The notes: generated by a model not told the origin, from the sequence alone. Shown: positions 28,548 to 37,738, counted from the first letter of the stretch. The stretch is DNA of 64,000 nucleotides from Paraflavisolibacter caeni (GCF_025628885.1 NZ_JAOTIF010000004.1:1-64000), one strand, 5' to 3'. Numbers and translations are program-made.

Positions 28548-30038
28548 ATGGAACTATCAGAAATAACAAGAAGAAGCATATACACATGTTGGGCTTTATG
28601 GATTTTAGTACCATTAAAAGCTCAGAATTCTTTTAGTCGTATTGTCGCGCCTGATTCTGTAACAGTGGTGGCCAGTGAAAAATTTAAGAATCCAACTGTG
28701 CTTGAGCGCTTTTTAATCGGGGAAAATTATAGCAAAGTGTGGTCCACAGCCGTAAAGATGCCGGTATTCCGGTTGACTCATACCGATATGAAAGTCGTTG
28801 AGCTGGGTGGTGGACAACAAACAAAATCCCTGAAATTGGAAGACCACCAGGGTCGTGAATGGTCCCTGCGCACTGTAGATAAGGACGCTGCTGGCGCTAT
28901 TCCAAAAGTGATGAGAGGTACTTTAGTCCAAACGATTGTACAGGAATCAATTTCAGGTTCTTTTCCTTATGGTGCATTAGTTGCCGGTTCCCTGGCAAAA
29001 TCTGTTGGAGTCGTGGCGCCGGATCCTGAATTGTATTATGTACCTGCTGATGCGGGATTGGGAAAATACCAGGATATTTTTACTGGTAAGGTTTGTTTTT
29101 TAGAAGAAAGAGAACCTACTCGGAAAAAAAGTGAAAAAACGGAAAGTACGTTGGAAGTAAAGGAAGACATCTTTGAAGCAAACGACCGGCTGGTCCTGCA
29201 GCGTGAAGTGTTAAAGGCCCGCTTATTGGATATGTTGATCGCCGATTGGGACAGGCATGCAGACCAATGGAGGTGGGGCATAGTCGATTCCACGAAGGCT
29301 AAATACTATTATGCAATACCGAAAGATCGTGACCAGGCTTTCTTTTTGGCCAAAGGGTTGATCCCTCGGGTAGGCAAGTTTGTGGGCATGCATCATATCA
29401 ATTGGTTCAAAGATGAGGCAAAAGGACTCCAGTGGCTGAGTTATAAATCCTGGAATTTCGATCAGCTGTTTTTAAATGATTTGGATAAGGCTCAATGGGA
29501 AAGAACAACTAAGGAATTTATAACAAGACTGGCAGACCAGGAAATTGCTAACGCCGTGAATAGGTTGCCACCCGAAATCTATGCATTGAGCGGTAAAGAA
29601 CTGGAGAAGAAGTTAATAAGCAGGAGAAATTCTTTGCTGACCAATGTAATGAAATATTATAAGTATATATCCGAAAACGTTCAGGTAAATGGAACGAATG
29701 AAGATGAGATTTTCCAGGTGAGCGGAGCTGATAATGGTCTCAATATTTCTGTTTTCAGGGAAGGGGCCCAGGGGCAAAAAGGTACTAAGATCTATGAACG
29801 GAAATTTAAAAAAGGCGAAACTTTCCACATTTACCTGATGGGCTATAATGGTAACGACAAATTCCTGATCGATACCTCCGTAAATACAAAAATTAAAGTT
29901 TATATGTATGGCGGCGAAGGCCGTGATGAATACATATTCAATGGCAAAATGAGAAATGAAATTCGTGATTTCAACGGGAAAGAGGACATAATTTCCAAAT
30001 CATCCCACACAAAAGTTGCATTGGAAAAAGGAAACTGA
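28548..30038 (+). CDS. Secreted protein with HipA/FAM20/CotH-like kinase motifs, unknown function
   Basis: This 496-residue protein has a signal peptide (about 1-26, WILVPLKAQ). It carries a conserved-looking core: GGGQQTKSLKLED (88-100), EWSLRTVDKD (105-113), CFLEEREP (about 183-190), IADWDRHADQWRW (231-243) and AIPKDRDQAFF (257-266). DWDRHxxQ followed by DRDxAF resembles the catalytic and metal-binding motifs of HipA-, FAM20- or CotH-type atypical kinases. That assignment is inference. From memory, longer Bacteroidota relatives carry a C-terminal outer-membrane barrel. Here the protein stops after a beta-rich tail (VYMYGGEGRDEYIFNGK), so it may be a natural short form or a truncation. It stands alone. 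Confidence 0.6.
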   Translation: MELSEITRRSIYTCWALWILVPLKAQNSFSRIVAPDSVTVVASEKFKNPTVLERFLIGENYSKVWSTAVKMPVFRLTHTDMKVVELGGGQQTKSLKLEDHQGREWSLRTVDKDAAGAIPKVMRGTLVQTIVQESISGSFPYGALVAGSLAKSVGVVAPDPELYYVPADAGLGKYQDIFTGKVCFLEEREPTRKKSEKTESTLEVKEDIFEANDRLVLQREVLKARLLDMLIADWDRHADQWRWGIVDSTKAKYYYAIPKDRDQAFFLAKGLIPRVGKFVGMHHINWFKDEAKGLQWLSYKSWNFDQLFLNDLDKAQWERTTKEFITRLADQEIANAVNRLPPEIYALSGKELEKKLISRRNSLLTNVMKYYKYISENVQVNGTNEDEIFQVSGADNGLNISVFREGAQGQKGTKIYERKFKKGETFHIYLMGYNGNDKFLIDTSVNTKIKVYMYGGEGRDEYIFNGKMRNEIRDFNGKEDIISKSSHTKVALEKGN

Positions 30039-30137
30039 GGATAAAAATATGGTGCTAATATTTTTAGTAAAGAGATAAAATGTTATATTTACACTTTGTT
30101 TGTTCTGTTCTTGTTGAAAAGAATGGGTTAGTTGTTT

Positions 30138-30169
30138 GGGCCTCATTTTTATGGGGCCCTTTTTATTTA
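30138..30169 (+). terminator. Rho-independent terminator downstream of the kinase-like gene
   Basis: A 9-bp stem, GGGCCTCAT (30138-30146) with ATGGGGCCC (30151-30159), has a TTTT loop and is followed by TTTTTATTT. It lies 100 bp after the stop codon at 30038. Confidence 0.75.
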
Positions 30170-30226
30170 GCTTTTGTAATTAATTTACTATTAAAATATT
30201 TTTGTAAGCGTTTGCCTGCAGAGCAA

Positions 30227-30463
30227 TTATTCTTCAATAGCCTCTCTCAAACTGTCCTCTACTTCATAGACCCATTTGGGGAGTCCGGTTTCTTCTATCT
30301 TCCAGCTTCCATTATCTTTCTTCACCTTGAATATGATGCGGTTGCCACGGTCGTCACTGACATCTACATGGAATAAGTTATCATTGGGACTAGCCAGCTT
30401 TCTGAAGTTAAACTCACGTAATCTGCCTCCTGATTTGATCAATTTTGTAAAATGCTTTTTCAT
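30227..30463 (-). CDS. Small conserved-looking hypothetical protein (78 residues)
   Basis: The protein starts MKKHFTKLIKSGGRLREFNF. Its short beta-strands (FHVDVSDDRGNRIIFKVKKD) and a helical acidic end (WVYEVEDSLREAIEE) look like a compact folded domain. No signal peptide is seen. The composition is clearly protein-like, and the opposite-strand frames are poorer. I recognise no family. Confidence 0.6.
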   Translation of the reverse strand: MKKHFTKLIKSGGRLREFNFRKLASPNDNLFHVDVSDDRGNRIIFKVKKDNGSWKIEETGLPKWVYEVEDSLREAIEE

Positions 30464-30917
30464 TATGTTTAGATTAAGGGCTTTAAGTAATGTTACTGAA
30501 ATTTGAATAATAATATCAGTAAAGGTTTCTAAATATAGAATTGCATCAAAGTAATTCTATATTCCTCCAATTATCTTTTTATCAAAGTTCAACTTCTCTT
30601 TTATAATCTATTAGTAATTAACGGTTTAAAAATAGAGTTTTCAACCAAAAGTTTGCTTGGAAAGTATTCAAATTCCAAACGACGCAAAGTAAACTTTATT
30701 TTGTTTCAACTGGACAATATTACAAAAATCTCATCCTTATGCAAAGAAGCAGGGCGTAGAATTCTTAGTGAAAACTTATAAATATTTTTAGGGGTATTAT
30801 GGCATTTTTGCTCCAGGAATAGGAAGTTTAGAAGACTCGATCTTTAAAACAATAGGCATGGTTTTTTTTATAATTATTTGGTATAACCTATTTGTTTATT
30901 ATAAAACACCTTTAACT
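30464..30917. other. Divergent intergenic region before the BON-domain gene
   Basis: This 454-bp AT-rich gap separates two divergent genes and should hold both promoters. I see no repeat, RNA gene or further coding frame that I can support. An in-frame ATG at 30858 would extend the BON protein by 20 residues (a hydrophobic stretch FFIIIWYNLFVYY), which I consider upstream sequence and not a signal. Confidence 0.35.
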
Positions 30918-31814
30918 ATGGCAGACAAAAATCGTGATCAATGGAGCAATCCTTATGGCCAGGATTGGGATCAAAATGAAAATCGCTACAATCGGTATCA
31001 GGATGATCAGCGGAGAAACAGGAATTATGGTAATGCTAATTATGACCGTGATGATGACCAAAGAAGGAGGGATTACGGGAATTTCAATCAGGGATACGGC
31101 AACGATTACCAGGATGATTATAACAGGGGAAAATATGGTACATCAGGGAATCAGAACCAGGGTTATGGTAGCAGGTATGGCACTTCTGGTGGATACGGAA
31201 ATAGGGAAGGAGATTGGGACCTAAGGGGTTATGATCAGGGACGGCGGAACAGGGAAAATGACTGGGATTACAACCAGCGAACTTCTTTTGGAGAACAAGG
31301 GTATTACGGTGGCAACTATGAGAAGAGTAATTATGCTAGAGGTGACTATGGTAGAAACCGGGACTATGATAGAAATCGGGGTAGAGAAAATGTAAGAGAG
31401 GATCGTTCCTGGTGGGATAAAACGACGGATGAGGTTTCTTCATGGTTTGGAGATGATGCGGCTGAAAGGAGACGTGAGGGAGATAAGCAATTTGCCGGGC
31501 AACATAGAGGTAAAGGTCCTAAGGGGTATAGTCGCTCCGATGAAAGAATCAGGGAAGACGTCAGCGACCGGTTGAGTGATGATGATTATGTTGACGCATC
31601 AGATATTGATGTGCAGGTGACCAGCGGTGAAGTGATCTTATTGGGAACTGTAGACAGTCGGGATGCAAAACGCCGGGCTGAAGATATTGCGGAGCATATT
31701 TCTGGCGTTCGGAATGTTGAAAATCGTTTGCATGTAGGTACCGAAAGGCTCTCCGTAGGAAGCAGTACCGTTAATGTCTCAAATACCAACAGGAACAGGA
31801 ATACAAACGTTTAA
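30918..31814 (+). CDS. BON-domain protein with Tyr/Gly/Asn/Arg-rich low-complexity N-terminus
   Basis: This 298-residue protein starts MADKNRDQWSNPYGQDWDQ. Residues 1-170 are low complexity, with repeated short motifs of Tyr, Gly, Asn, Arg and Asp (for example QGYGSRYGTSGGYGNREGDW). A helical patch SWWDKTTDEVSSWFGDDAAE follows. The C-terminal BON domain (about 213-280) reads IREDVSDRLSDDDYVDASD and VTSGEVILLGTVDSRDAK. BON domains bind membranes or other proteins, often under osmotic or envelope stress. This layout is common as a stress-induced protein in Chitinophagaceae-like genomes. The disordered N-terminus resembles phase-separating proteins, but that is inference. Confidence 0.82.
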   Translation: MADKNRDQWSNPYGQDWDQNENRYNRYQDDQRRNRNYGNANYDRDDDQRRRDYGNFNQGYGNDYQDDYNRGKYGTSGNQNQGYGSRYGTSGGYGNREGDWDLRGYDQGRRNRENDWDYNQRTSFGEQGYYGGNYEKSNYARGDYGRNRDYDRNRGRENVREDRSWWDKTTDEVSSWFGDDAAERRREGDKQFAGQHRGKGPKGYSRSDERIREDVSDRLSDDDYVDASDIDVQVTSGEVILLGTVDSRDAKRRAEDIAEHISGVRNVENRLHVGTERLSVGSSTVNVSNTNRNRNTNV

Positions 31815-31844
31815 TGATTGTGTTTACCCATTGGTTGCTCTTTT

Positions 31845-31880
31845 AAAAGCTATCTCAATGATCTGGGATAGCTTTTAATT
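31845..31880 (+). terminator. Rho-independent terminator after the BON-domain gene
   Basis: AAAAGCTATC (31845-31854) pairs with GATAGCTTTT (31867-31876) around a 12-nt loop, followed by AATTTT. It lies 30 bp after the stop codon. Confidence 0.7.
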
Positions 31881-31964
31881 TTAACATAGGTTGAATTATC
31901 TTCAATCCTGTGATCAATGTATTTAAAAAGAGTGGCATTTACTTACCTGTTAAAGGTTAGACCA

Positions 31965-32879
31965 ATGAAGTACATATCTTTTATACTACTTTTTCTAATA
32001 TCATGTTCTATAGGAAAGAAAATGAATTCCAATCAACCAGATCAAATGCCAGGTTTTGATTTAGAAGGGCATCGGGGCTGCCGGGGACTAATGCCCGAAA
32101 ATACGATCCCTGCAATGCTGATTGCCTTGGACCTAGGTGTAACGACATTAGAAATGGATGCGGTCATTACTAAAGACAGCCAGGTTATCTTATCACATGA
32201 CCCATATTTCAATCATGAGATCTCTTCCAAACCAGATGGTAGTTCCGTTTCTGAAAATGAGGAAAAACAATTGAACATCTTCAAGATGCTCTACAAAGAG
32301 GTAGAACAATATGATGTAGGAATGAAGCCTCATCCACGTTTCCCTGGACAAAGAAAAATGAATGCTGTAAAGCCTTTATTGAGAGATGTTATAGACAGTG
32401 TTGAGCATTACATAAAAACTAATAAACTTCAACCGGTTTTTTACAACATAGAAACGAAATCCACTCCATATACAGATGGATTGTACCATCCAGCCCCTTT
32501 CCAGTTCGTTGAATTGTTGATGAAAGTTGTTAAGGATAGAGGAATTGGCAAGCGGACAATCATACAATCATTTGATATCAGGACACTGCAATACCTTCAC
32601 AAAAGATATTCATCCATCAAGACATCCCTGTTGATCGAAGACTTTGACAAAAGGGGAGTGGATGAACAATTGCGGGCATTAGGATTTAATCCCAGTATCT
32701 ATAGTCCACATTATTCTTTAGTAACTAAAGAGCTCATTAAGAAATGTCATGAAAAAAGCATAAAAGTGATTCCCTGGACGGTTAATGATCTTAGTGAAAT
32801 GCAGCAATTGAAAAACATGGGGGTGGATGGCTTGATCAGTGATTTTCCGGATTTATATAAGAATTTGAACACATTTTAA
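31965..32879 (+). CDS. Glycerophosphodiester phosphodiesterase lipoprotein
   Basis: This 304-residue protein hydrolyses glycerophosphodiesters to glycerol-3-phosphate and an alcohol. The start at 31965 gives a lipoprotein signal MKYISFILLFLISC (Cys14). The GDPD barrel has the catalytic start EGHRGCRGLMPENT (H36, R37, E45), the metal-site motif LEMDAVITKD and the second catalytic His in LSHDP. The end VIPWTVNDLSEMQQLKNMG and GLISDFPD is typical. An upstream in-frame ATG (31917) would hide the lipobox. The SDR gene follows after 10 bp, so the two may be cotranscribed. Confidence 0.9.
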   Translation: MKYISFILLFLISCSIGKKMNSNQPDQMPGFDLEGHRGCRGLMPENTIPAMLIALDLGVTTLEMDAVITKDSQVILSHDPYFNHEISSKPDGSSVSENEEKQLNIFKMLYKEVEQYDVGMKPHPRFPGQRKMNAVKPLLRDVIDSVEHYIKTNKLQPVFYNIETKSTPYTDGLYHPAPFQFVELLMKVVKDRGIGKRTIIQSFDIRTLQYLHKRYSSIKTSLLIEDFDKRGVDEQLRALGFNPSIYSPHYSLVTKELIKKCHEKSIKVIPWTVNDLSEMQQLKNMGVDGLISDFPDLYKNLNTF

Positions 32880-32889
32880 TTCCAGCATT

Positions 32890-33675
32890 ATGAATTTATC
32901 ATTAGAGAGGAAAAATGCACTTATTTGTGGTAGTAGCCAGGGAATAGGATTTGCTATTGCTCAGGAACTAGCCTTGCTGGGTGCTAATTGTATTTTATTG
33001 GCACGAAATACAGGTGCTCTGGAGCATGCTGTGCAAAAGCTCAGCACAGACTTTAATCAGGAGCATTCCTATGCGGTAGCAGATTTTTCCAAACAGGAAG
33101 AGGTTCAGGTAGCCATTGCCCAAATTGTAAAACAGAAACCTGTTCATATTCTGGTGAATAATACGGGCGGGCCTGCTGCAGGACCCATAATGGATGCGCA
33201 GGAGGAGGACTTTCTGAATGCTTTTCAACAGCATCTTATCTGCAATCATATTCTAACAAAAGCTGTCGTTCCTGGAATGAAAGAAGAGGGATATGGACGC
33301 ATTATCAATGTAATATCAACTTCTGTAAAAACACCTCTACAAAATTTGGGTGTATCTAATACCATACGTGCCGCCGTAGCTTCCTGGGCTAAGACGATGG
33401 CTAATGAATTAGGGATGTTTAATATAACAGTCAATAATGTGCTGCCGGGACTAACAAAAACCGCACGGTTGGAGAGCCTGGTTCAGAACACGGCGCAGAA
33501 GAGGCAGGTTTCAACTGTGGCTGTTGAAGAAGCAATGAAAAATGAGATCCCCTTGAAGCGCTTTGGGCAGCCTTCCGAGATTGCTGCCATGGCCGCATTC
33601 CTGGCATCGCCTGCAGCTTCATTTGTAAGTGGTACCAGTATTCCTGTTGATGGTGGCAGAACGGGTAGTATTTAA
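32890..33675 (+). CDS. SDR-family oxidoreductase with altered catalytic motif
   Basis: This 261-residue short-chain dehydrogenase/reductase fold has the NAD(P) loop CGSSQGIG (13-20), the structural motif VNNTGGP (89-95) and a C-terminus SFVSGTSIPVDGGRTGSI. The active-site YxxxK is replaced by S156-N-T-I-R160 (GVSNTIRAAVASWAK), so Tyr and Lys are both missing. A group of SDRs with SNTIR at this place exists and is poorly characterised. Classical reductase chemistry is therefore doubtful. It lies 18 bp before kynureninase and probably shares its operon, suggesting a link to tryptophan or kynurenine metabolism. Confidence 0.85.
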   Translation: MNLSLERKNALICGSSQGIGFAIAQELALLGANCILLARNTGALEHAVQKLSTDFNQEHSYAVADFSKQEEVQVAIAQIVKQKPVHILVNNTGGPAAGPIMDAQEEDFLNAFQQHLICNHILTKAVVPGMKEEGYGRIINVISTSVKTPLQNLGVSNTIRAAVASWAKTMANELGMFNITVNNVLPGLTKTARLESLVQNTAQKRQVSTVAVEEAMKNEIPLKRFGQPSEIAAMAAFLASPAASFVSGTSIPVDGGRTGSI

Positions 33676-33693
33676 AAAGAACAGTTTGTAAAG

Positions 33694-34977
33694 ATGCCTC
33701 AGGAATATCACAATACGCTTTCTTTTGCAAGGCAAATGGATGCAGAAGATCCCTTGCAGCCATTCCGCAAGGAGTTTTTGATTCCTGTACATGAAAATAA
33801 AGAGCAGGTATATTTTTTAGGGAATTCCCTGGGTCTACAGCCTAAAAGAGCCAGGTCTTATATCGAACAGGTATTGCGACAGTGGAATCAGTTTGGTGTT
33901 GAAGGATTTTTTACAGGAGATCAACCTTGGTTAGATTATCATGATCAATTGATTCACCCGCTGTCCTCACTTGTTGGAGCCAGGCCAGGGGAAGTTGTCG
34001 TTATGAATTCCCTGACAGTGAATCTTCATTTGTTACTAGTCAGTTTCTATAATCCGGTGGGTAAACGGAATAAAATACTGTGTGAAGAAAAAGCATTCCC
34101 CAGTGATCAGTACCTGCTGGAAACCCATATAAGGCAAAGAGGATTGGATCCTGGTGAAGTTATCATCGAGGTGAAGGCCAGGGATGGAGAATCCCTCATC
34201 AGGTATGAGGACATTATTACTGCTATAAAAGAAAATGAAGATGAACTGGCTTTAGTATTCTGGGGAGGAGTGAACTATTATTCAGGACAGGTATTTGATA
34301 TTAAAGGTATAACCCAGGCAGCACATCAGGCTGGCGCAATAGCTGGCTTTGATCTGGCACATGCTGCCGGCAATATTAAGTTGCAACTTCATGATTGGAA
34401 TGTTGATTTTGCAAGCTGGTGTAGCTATAAATATTTGAATTCAGGGCCGGGGGCCATCGGTGGTGCCTATATTCATAACCGTTATCATGCGGATAATTCC
34501 ATCAACCGTTTTGCAGGGTGGTGGGGGAATGATAAAAACACCCGCTTTTTAATGGAAAAAGGTTTCAGGCCTACATTGACAGCAGAAGGTTGGCAACTGA
34601 GCACACCTTCCCCCATTTTATATGCCACTCATAAAGCTGCTTTAGAAATATTCGCAGAAGCCGGCCTCGATGCTGTCTTTCATAAGGGGCAGCAGCTCAG
34701 TAATTACCTGCAATTTATTCTTCAGGATGTTCAAAAGGAGATCGGTAATCAATTTCAAATGATCACACCATTGCAGGAGAAGGGATGCCAGGTATCTATG
34801 CTTGTCCCAAAGAAGGGTAGATTCGTATTTGATTACCTGACAAAAAAAGGAATTTTTGTTGATTGGCGGGAGCCTGACGTCATACGCTTAGCACCGGTTC
34901 CTTTGTATAATAAGTATGAAGAAATATGGCAATTTGGGCAGGTTTTGAAAGAAGCATTCCTTACTTTTACCCCATGA
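33694..34977 (+). CDS. kynU: Kynureninase
   Basis: This 427-residue PLP enzyme cleaves kynurenine or 3-hydroxykynurenine to anthranilate or 3-hydroxyanthranilate plus alanine. Signatures are YFLGNSLGLQPK near residue 45, the gatekeeper region WLDYHD, GFDLAHAAGN with the PLP-contacting Asp, and the Schiff-base Lys in WCSYKYLNSGPGAIGG (near 248). Length matches KynU. Its stop overlaps the pyrF start by ATGA. Other kynurenine genes (kmo, haao) are not in the window. The link may be de novo NAD synthesis or tryptophan degradation. Confidence 0.95.
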   Translation: MPQEYHNTLSFARQMDAEDPLQPFRKEFLIPVHENKEQVYFLGNSLGLQPKRARSYIEQVLRQWNQFGVEGFFTGDQPWLDYHDQLIHPLSSLVGARPGEVVVMNSLTVNLHLLLVSFYNPVGKRNKILCEEKAFPSDQYLLETHIRQRGLDPGEVIIEVKARDGESLIRYEDIITAIKENEDELALVFWGGVNYYSGQVFDIKGITQAAHQAGAIAGFDLAHAAGNIKLQLHDWNVDFASWCSYKYLNSGPGAIGGAYIHNRYHADNSINRFAGWWGNDKNTRFLMEKGFRPTLTAEGWQLSTPSPILYATHKAALEIFAEAGLDAVFHKGQQLSNYLQFILQDVQKEIGNQFQMITPLQEKGCQVSMLVPKKGRFVFDYLTKKGIFVDWREPDVIRLAPVPLYNKYEEIWQFGQVLKEAFLTFTP

Positions 34978-35774
34978 CCCGTAAGCAATTAACAGAACAG
35001 ATCTTCAGTAAGAAGTCCTATTTATGTATTGGTTTAGATACAGATATTACAAAGATTCCTAAGCATTTGCAATCTCATCCTGATGCAATTTTTGAATTCA
35101 ACAGGCAGATCATTGATGCTACGAAAGATTATTGTGTTAGTTATAAGATCAATACTGCCTTCTACGAAGCTCTTGGATTGAAAGGTTGGGAGGCAATGGA
35201 AAAGACCGTCAACTATATCCCTGCAACACATTTTAAAATTGCTGATGCCAAACGTGGCGATATTGGTAATACTTCAGCCCAATATGCAAAAGCTTTCTTT
35301 GAAACTTTAAATTTTGATGCCATTACAGTAGCTCCTTATATGGGAGAAGACAGCATCAAGCCTTTTTTGGAACATACAGATAAATGGACCATTCTTTTAG
35401 GTTTGACTTCAAATGCCGGGGCGAAAGATTTCGAATTGCAAAAGTCTGGCGATGAATACTTATATGAAAAAGTATTGAAGACGGCTTCAGGCTGGGGAAC
35501 TACTGATAACCTGATGTTCGTGATTGGCGCTACCCAGGCAGATGAATTTACCAATATACGGAAGCTGACCCCTGGTCATTTTTACCTGGTGCCTGGAGTG
35601 GGTACTCAGGGCGGTAGTTTGAAAGAAATATCCAAAAAGGCTATGATTGATGATTGCGGAATATTGGTCAATGTGAGCCGCGCTGTGATCTATGCATCCA
35701 ATGGTGAAGATTTTGCTGATGAGGCATCATTAATTGTTCAGCAGTACCAGGAAGAAATGAGTTTGTACCTATAG
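34974..35774 (+). CDS. pyrF: Orotidine 5'-phosphate decarboxylase
   Basis: This 266-residue enzyme decarboxylates OMP to UMP, the last step of UMP synthesis. The start MTRKQLTEQIFSKKSYLCIG at 34974 overlaps the kynU stop. Motifs are the first catalytic Asp strand CIGLDTDITKIP, SYKINTAFYE and the core DAKRGDIGNTSAQYAK with the Asp-Lys-Asp set. The phosphate loop is VPGVGTQGGSLKEI. It belongs to the longer PyrF group 2, common in Bacteroidota. Coupling to kynU is probably historical. Confidence 0.94.
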   Translation: MTRKQLTEQIFSKKSYLCIGLDTDITKIPKHLQSHPDAIFEFNRQIIDATKDYCVSYKINTAFYEALGLKGWEAMEKTVNYIPATHFKIADAKRGDIGNTSAQYAKAFFETLNFDAITVAPYMGEDSIKPFLEHTDKWTILLGLTSNAGAKDFELQKSGDEYLYEKVLKTASGWGTTDNLMFVIGATQADEFTNIRKLTPGHFYLVPGVGTQGGSLKEISKKAMIDDCGILVNVSRAVIYASNGEDFADEASLIVQQYQEEMSLYL

Positions 35775-35848
35775 CAGAAAGCAGTTCAACAATCTTTTAA
35801 CGTTCGTTATTACAATATTTAGACAGGGGAATAGTTAATTAATATAAT

Positions 35849-36358
35849 ATGAAGATATATATGATTATTCCCCTTCTTTTTGCTGCTTTGTTGTCTATAT
35901 CCTGTACCAGGGCAGAAGGGGTGACTGATCCGCCTCCAGGCAACAAGATCGTGTTGCCCAACTCCATCAATAAAGAAATGCTGTTGCAACTCGTAAATGA
36001 TGCCCGTAAAAAAGGCTGCCAGTGCGGGGACACATATTATGCGCCGGCATCTCCTTTAACATGGAACGATTTGCTGGAAAAAGCCGCTTTCAACCACGCG
36101 AACGATATGTTTCAAAATAATTATTTTGATCATACAGGCAAAGATGGATCAAGCGTAAGTGAAAGGATGGAATCCGTAGGTTATCATTGGATCTCATTTG
36201 GCGAAAATATTGGATTGGGATACAAGGATGAAAAGGATGTAATTAAAGGATGGCTCAGTAGCCCGGGGCATTGTAAGAATATCATGAACAAGAAGTTTAA
36301 GGAAATGGCAATAGCCCGGGTAGGAAATTATTGGACCCAAACGCTAGGTTCAAGATAA
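35849..36358 (+). CDS. CAP/SCP-domain lipoprotein
   Basis: This 169-residue protein has a lipoprotein signal (lipobox LSISC, Cys19). A CAP (SCP/PR1) domain follows, with WNDLLEKAAFNHANDM, the His of FDHTGKDGSSVSERM and GENIGLGYKDEKDVIKGW. It ends with SSPGHCKNIMNKKFKEMAI. Bacterial CAP lipoproteins are secreted and mostly of unknown function. Some bind lipids or metals. It appears monocistronic and is followed by a terminator hairpin. Confidence 0.88.
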   Translation: MKIYMIIPLLFAALLSISCTRAEGVTDPPPGNKIVLPNSINKEMLLQLVNDARKKGCQCGDTYYAPASPLTWNDLLEKAAFNHANDMFQNNYFDHTGKDGSSVSERMESVGYHWISFGENIGLGYKDEKDVIKGWLSSPGHCKNIMNKKFKEMAIARVGNYWTQTLGSR

Positions 36359-36446
36359 TGGAGGTTGCTCTCATACAAATCTGGTTCAGAGCTTATTATC
36401 TCACTTAATTAATATTATAATTCATTTGTAAGCCTACCTTGGCAAT

Positions 36447-36472
36447 GAAGCCCCATCTCAGGGGCTTATTTA
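36447..36472 (+). terminator. Hairpin terminator after the CAP lipoprotein gene
   Basis: AAGCCCC (36448-36454) pairs with GGGGCTT (36461-36467) around ATCTCA, followed by ATTTATT. It lies about 90 bp after the stop codon. Confidence 0.6.
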
Positions 36473-36559
36473 TTCATAGCACTAAAACAGTTCAATATTG
36501 TTTTAGAACTACTTCAGGCGTAGTATCTTTCATCTTGAATTGATTAAATTGTAAACGCC

Positions 36560-37738
36560 ATGGCTACCGATCTCTTCCAATCGCCTGATTACTTTAATGT
36601 TGATGAACTTTTAACAGAAGAGCAGAAACTGGTTCGTGAATCAGTACGTAATTATGTAAAGAAAGAGATTTCTCCAATTATTGAGGAATATGCTCAAAAG
36701 GCAGAGTTTCCGGAACAGATCGTAAAACAACTGGGAGAAATGGGTTGCTTTGGCCCTACCATTCCGCAGGAATACGGTGGAGGAGGATTGGATTATATTT
36801 CTTATGGATTGATGATGCAGGAGTTGGAGAGAGGTGATAGCGGGGTACGTTCCACAGCTTCTGTTCAGGGATCCCTGGTCATGTTTCCCATTTATGCTTA
36901 TGGAAGTGAAGAGCAAAAAAGAAAATTCCTCCCAAAGCTTGCCTCTGGTGAGTGGTTGGGATGTTTCGGCTTGACGGAACCTGATTTTGGAAGCAATCCT
37001 GCCGGCATGATGTCAAGTTTTAAAGACGCCGGTGACAATGTTGTTCTTAATGGCAGTAAAATGTGGATCAGCAATGCGCCTTTTTCCCAGGTGGCAGTGG
37101 TTTGGGCCAAGGATGAAAATGGCGAGGTAAGGGGATTGATATTGGAAAGAGGTATGGAAGGATTTAGTACGCCCACAACGCATGGAAAATGGAGCTTACG
37201 TGCTTCTGCAACCGGCGAGCTGGTGTTTGACCAGGTAAAGGTGCCCAAGGGAAACATTTTACCTGGCGTTAAAGGGATGCGTGGCCCTTTGAGTTGTTTG
37301 ACAAAGGCACGTTATGGAATTGCATGGGGAAGTGTTGGTGCTGCTATGGACTGTTACGATACTGCATTGCGGTATAGCAAGGAACGCATTCAGTTTGACA
37401 GGCCAATTGGAGCTTTCCAGTTACAGCAAAAAAAGCTGGCTGAAATGGTAACAGAAATTACCAAGGCACAATTGTTGAACTGGCGGTTGGGTGTTTTAAT
37501 GAATGAAGGCAAAGCCACTCCTCAACAGGTAAGTATGGCAAAAAGAAACGGCTGTGAAATAGCAACGAATATTGCTAGGCAGGCAAGACAAATGTTGGGT
37601 GGAATGGGTATAACAGGTGAGTTTAGTATCATGAGACACATGATGAACCTGGAAAGCGTGATCACTTATGAAGGAACGCATGACATTCATTTATTGATTA
37701 CAGGTATGGATGTTACCGGGTTAAATGCATTCAAATAA
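36560..37738 (+). CDS. gcdH: Acyl-CoA dehydrogenase, glutaryl-CoA dehydrogenase type
   Basis: This 392-residue FAD enzyme oxidatively decarboxylates glutaryl-CoA to crotonyl-CoA, in lysine and tryptophan degradation. Two GCDH hallmarks are visible. They are the substrate-binding Arg in RSTASVQGSLVM (R97) and the catalytic Glu in VITYEGTHDIH (E371). FGLTEPDFGSNPAGM and RIQFDRPIGAFQLQQKKLA are the FAD and core motifs. Length fits the family. It is preceded by a likely promoter region and stands alone. A general short-chain acyl-CoA dehydrogenase is the alternative. Confidence 0.88.
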   Translation: MATDLFQSPDYFNVDELLTEEQKLVRESVRNYVKKEISPIIEEYAQKAEFPEQIVKQLGEMGCFGPTIPQEYGGGGLDYISYGLMMQELERGDSGVRSTASVQGSLVMFPIYAYGSEEQKRKFLPKLASGEWLGCFGLTEPDFGSNPAGMMSSFKDAGDNVVLNGSKMWISNAPFSQVAVVWAKDENGEVRGLILERGMEGFSTPTTHGKWSLRASATGELVFDQVKVPKGNILPGVKGMRGPLSCLTKARYGIAWGSVGAAMDCYDTALRYSKERIQFDRPIGAFQLQQKKLAEMVTEITKAQLLNWRLGVLMNEGKATPQQVSMAKRNGCEIATNIARQARQMLGGMGITGEFSIMRHMMNLESVITYEGTHDIHLLITGMDVTGLNAFK

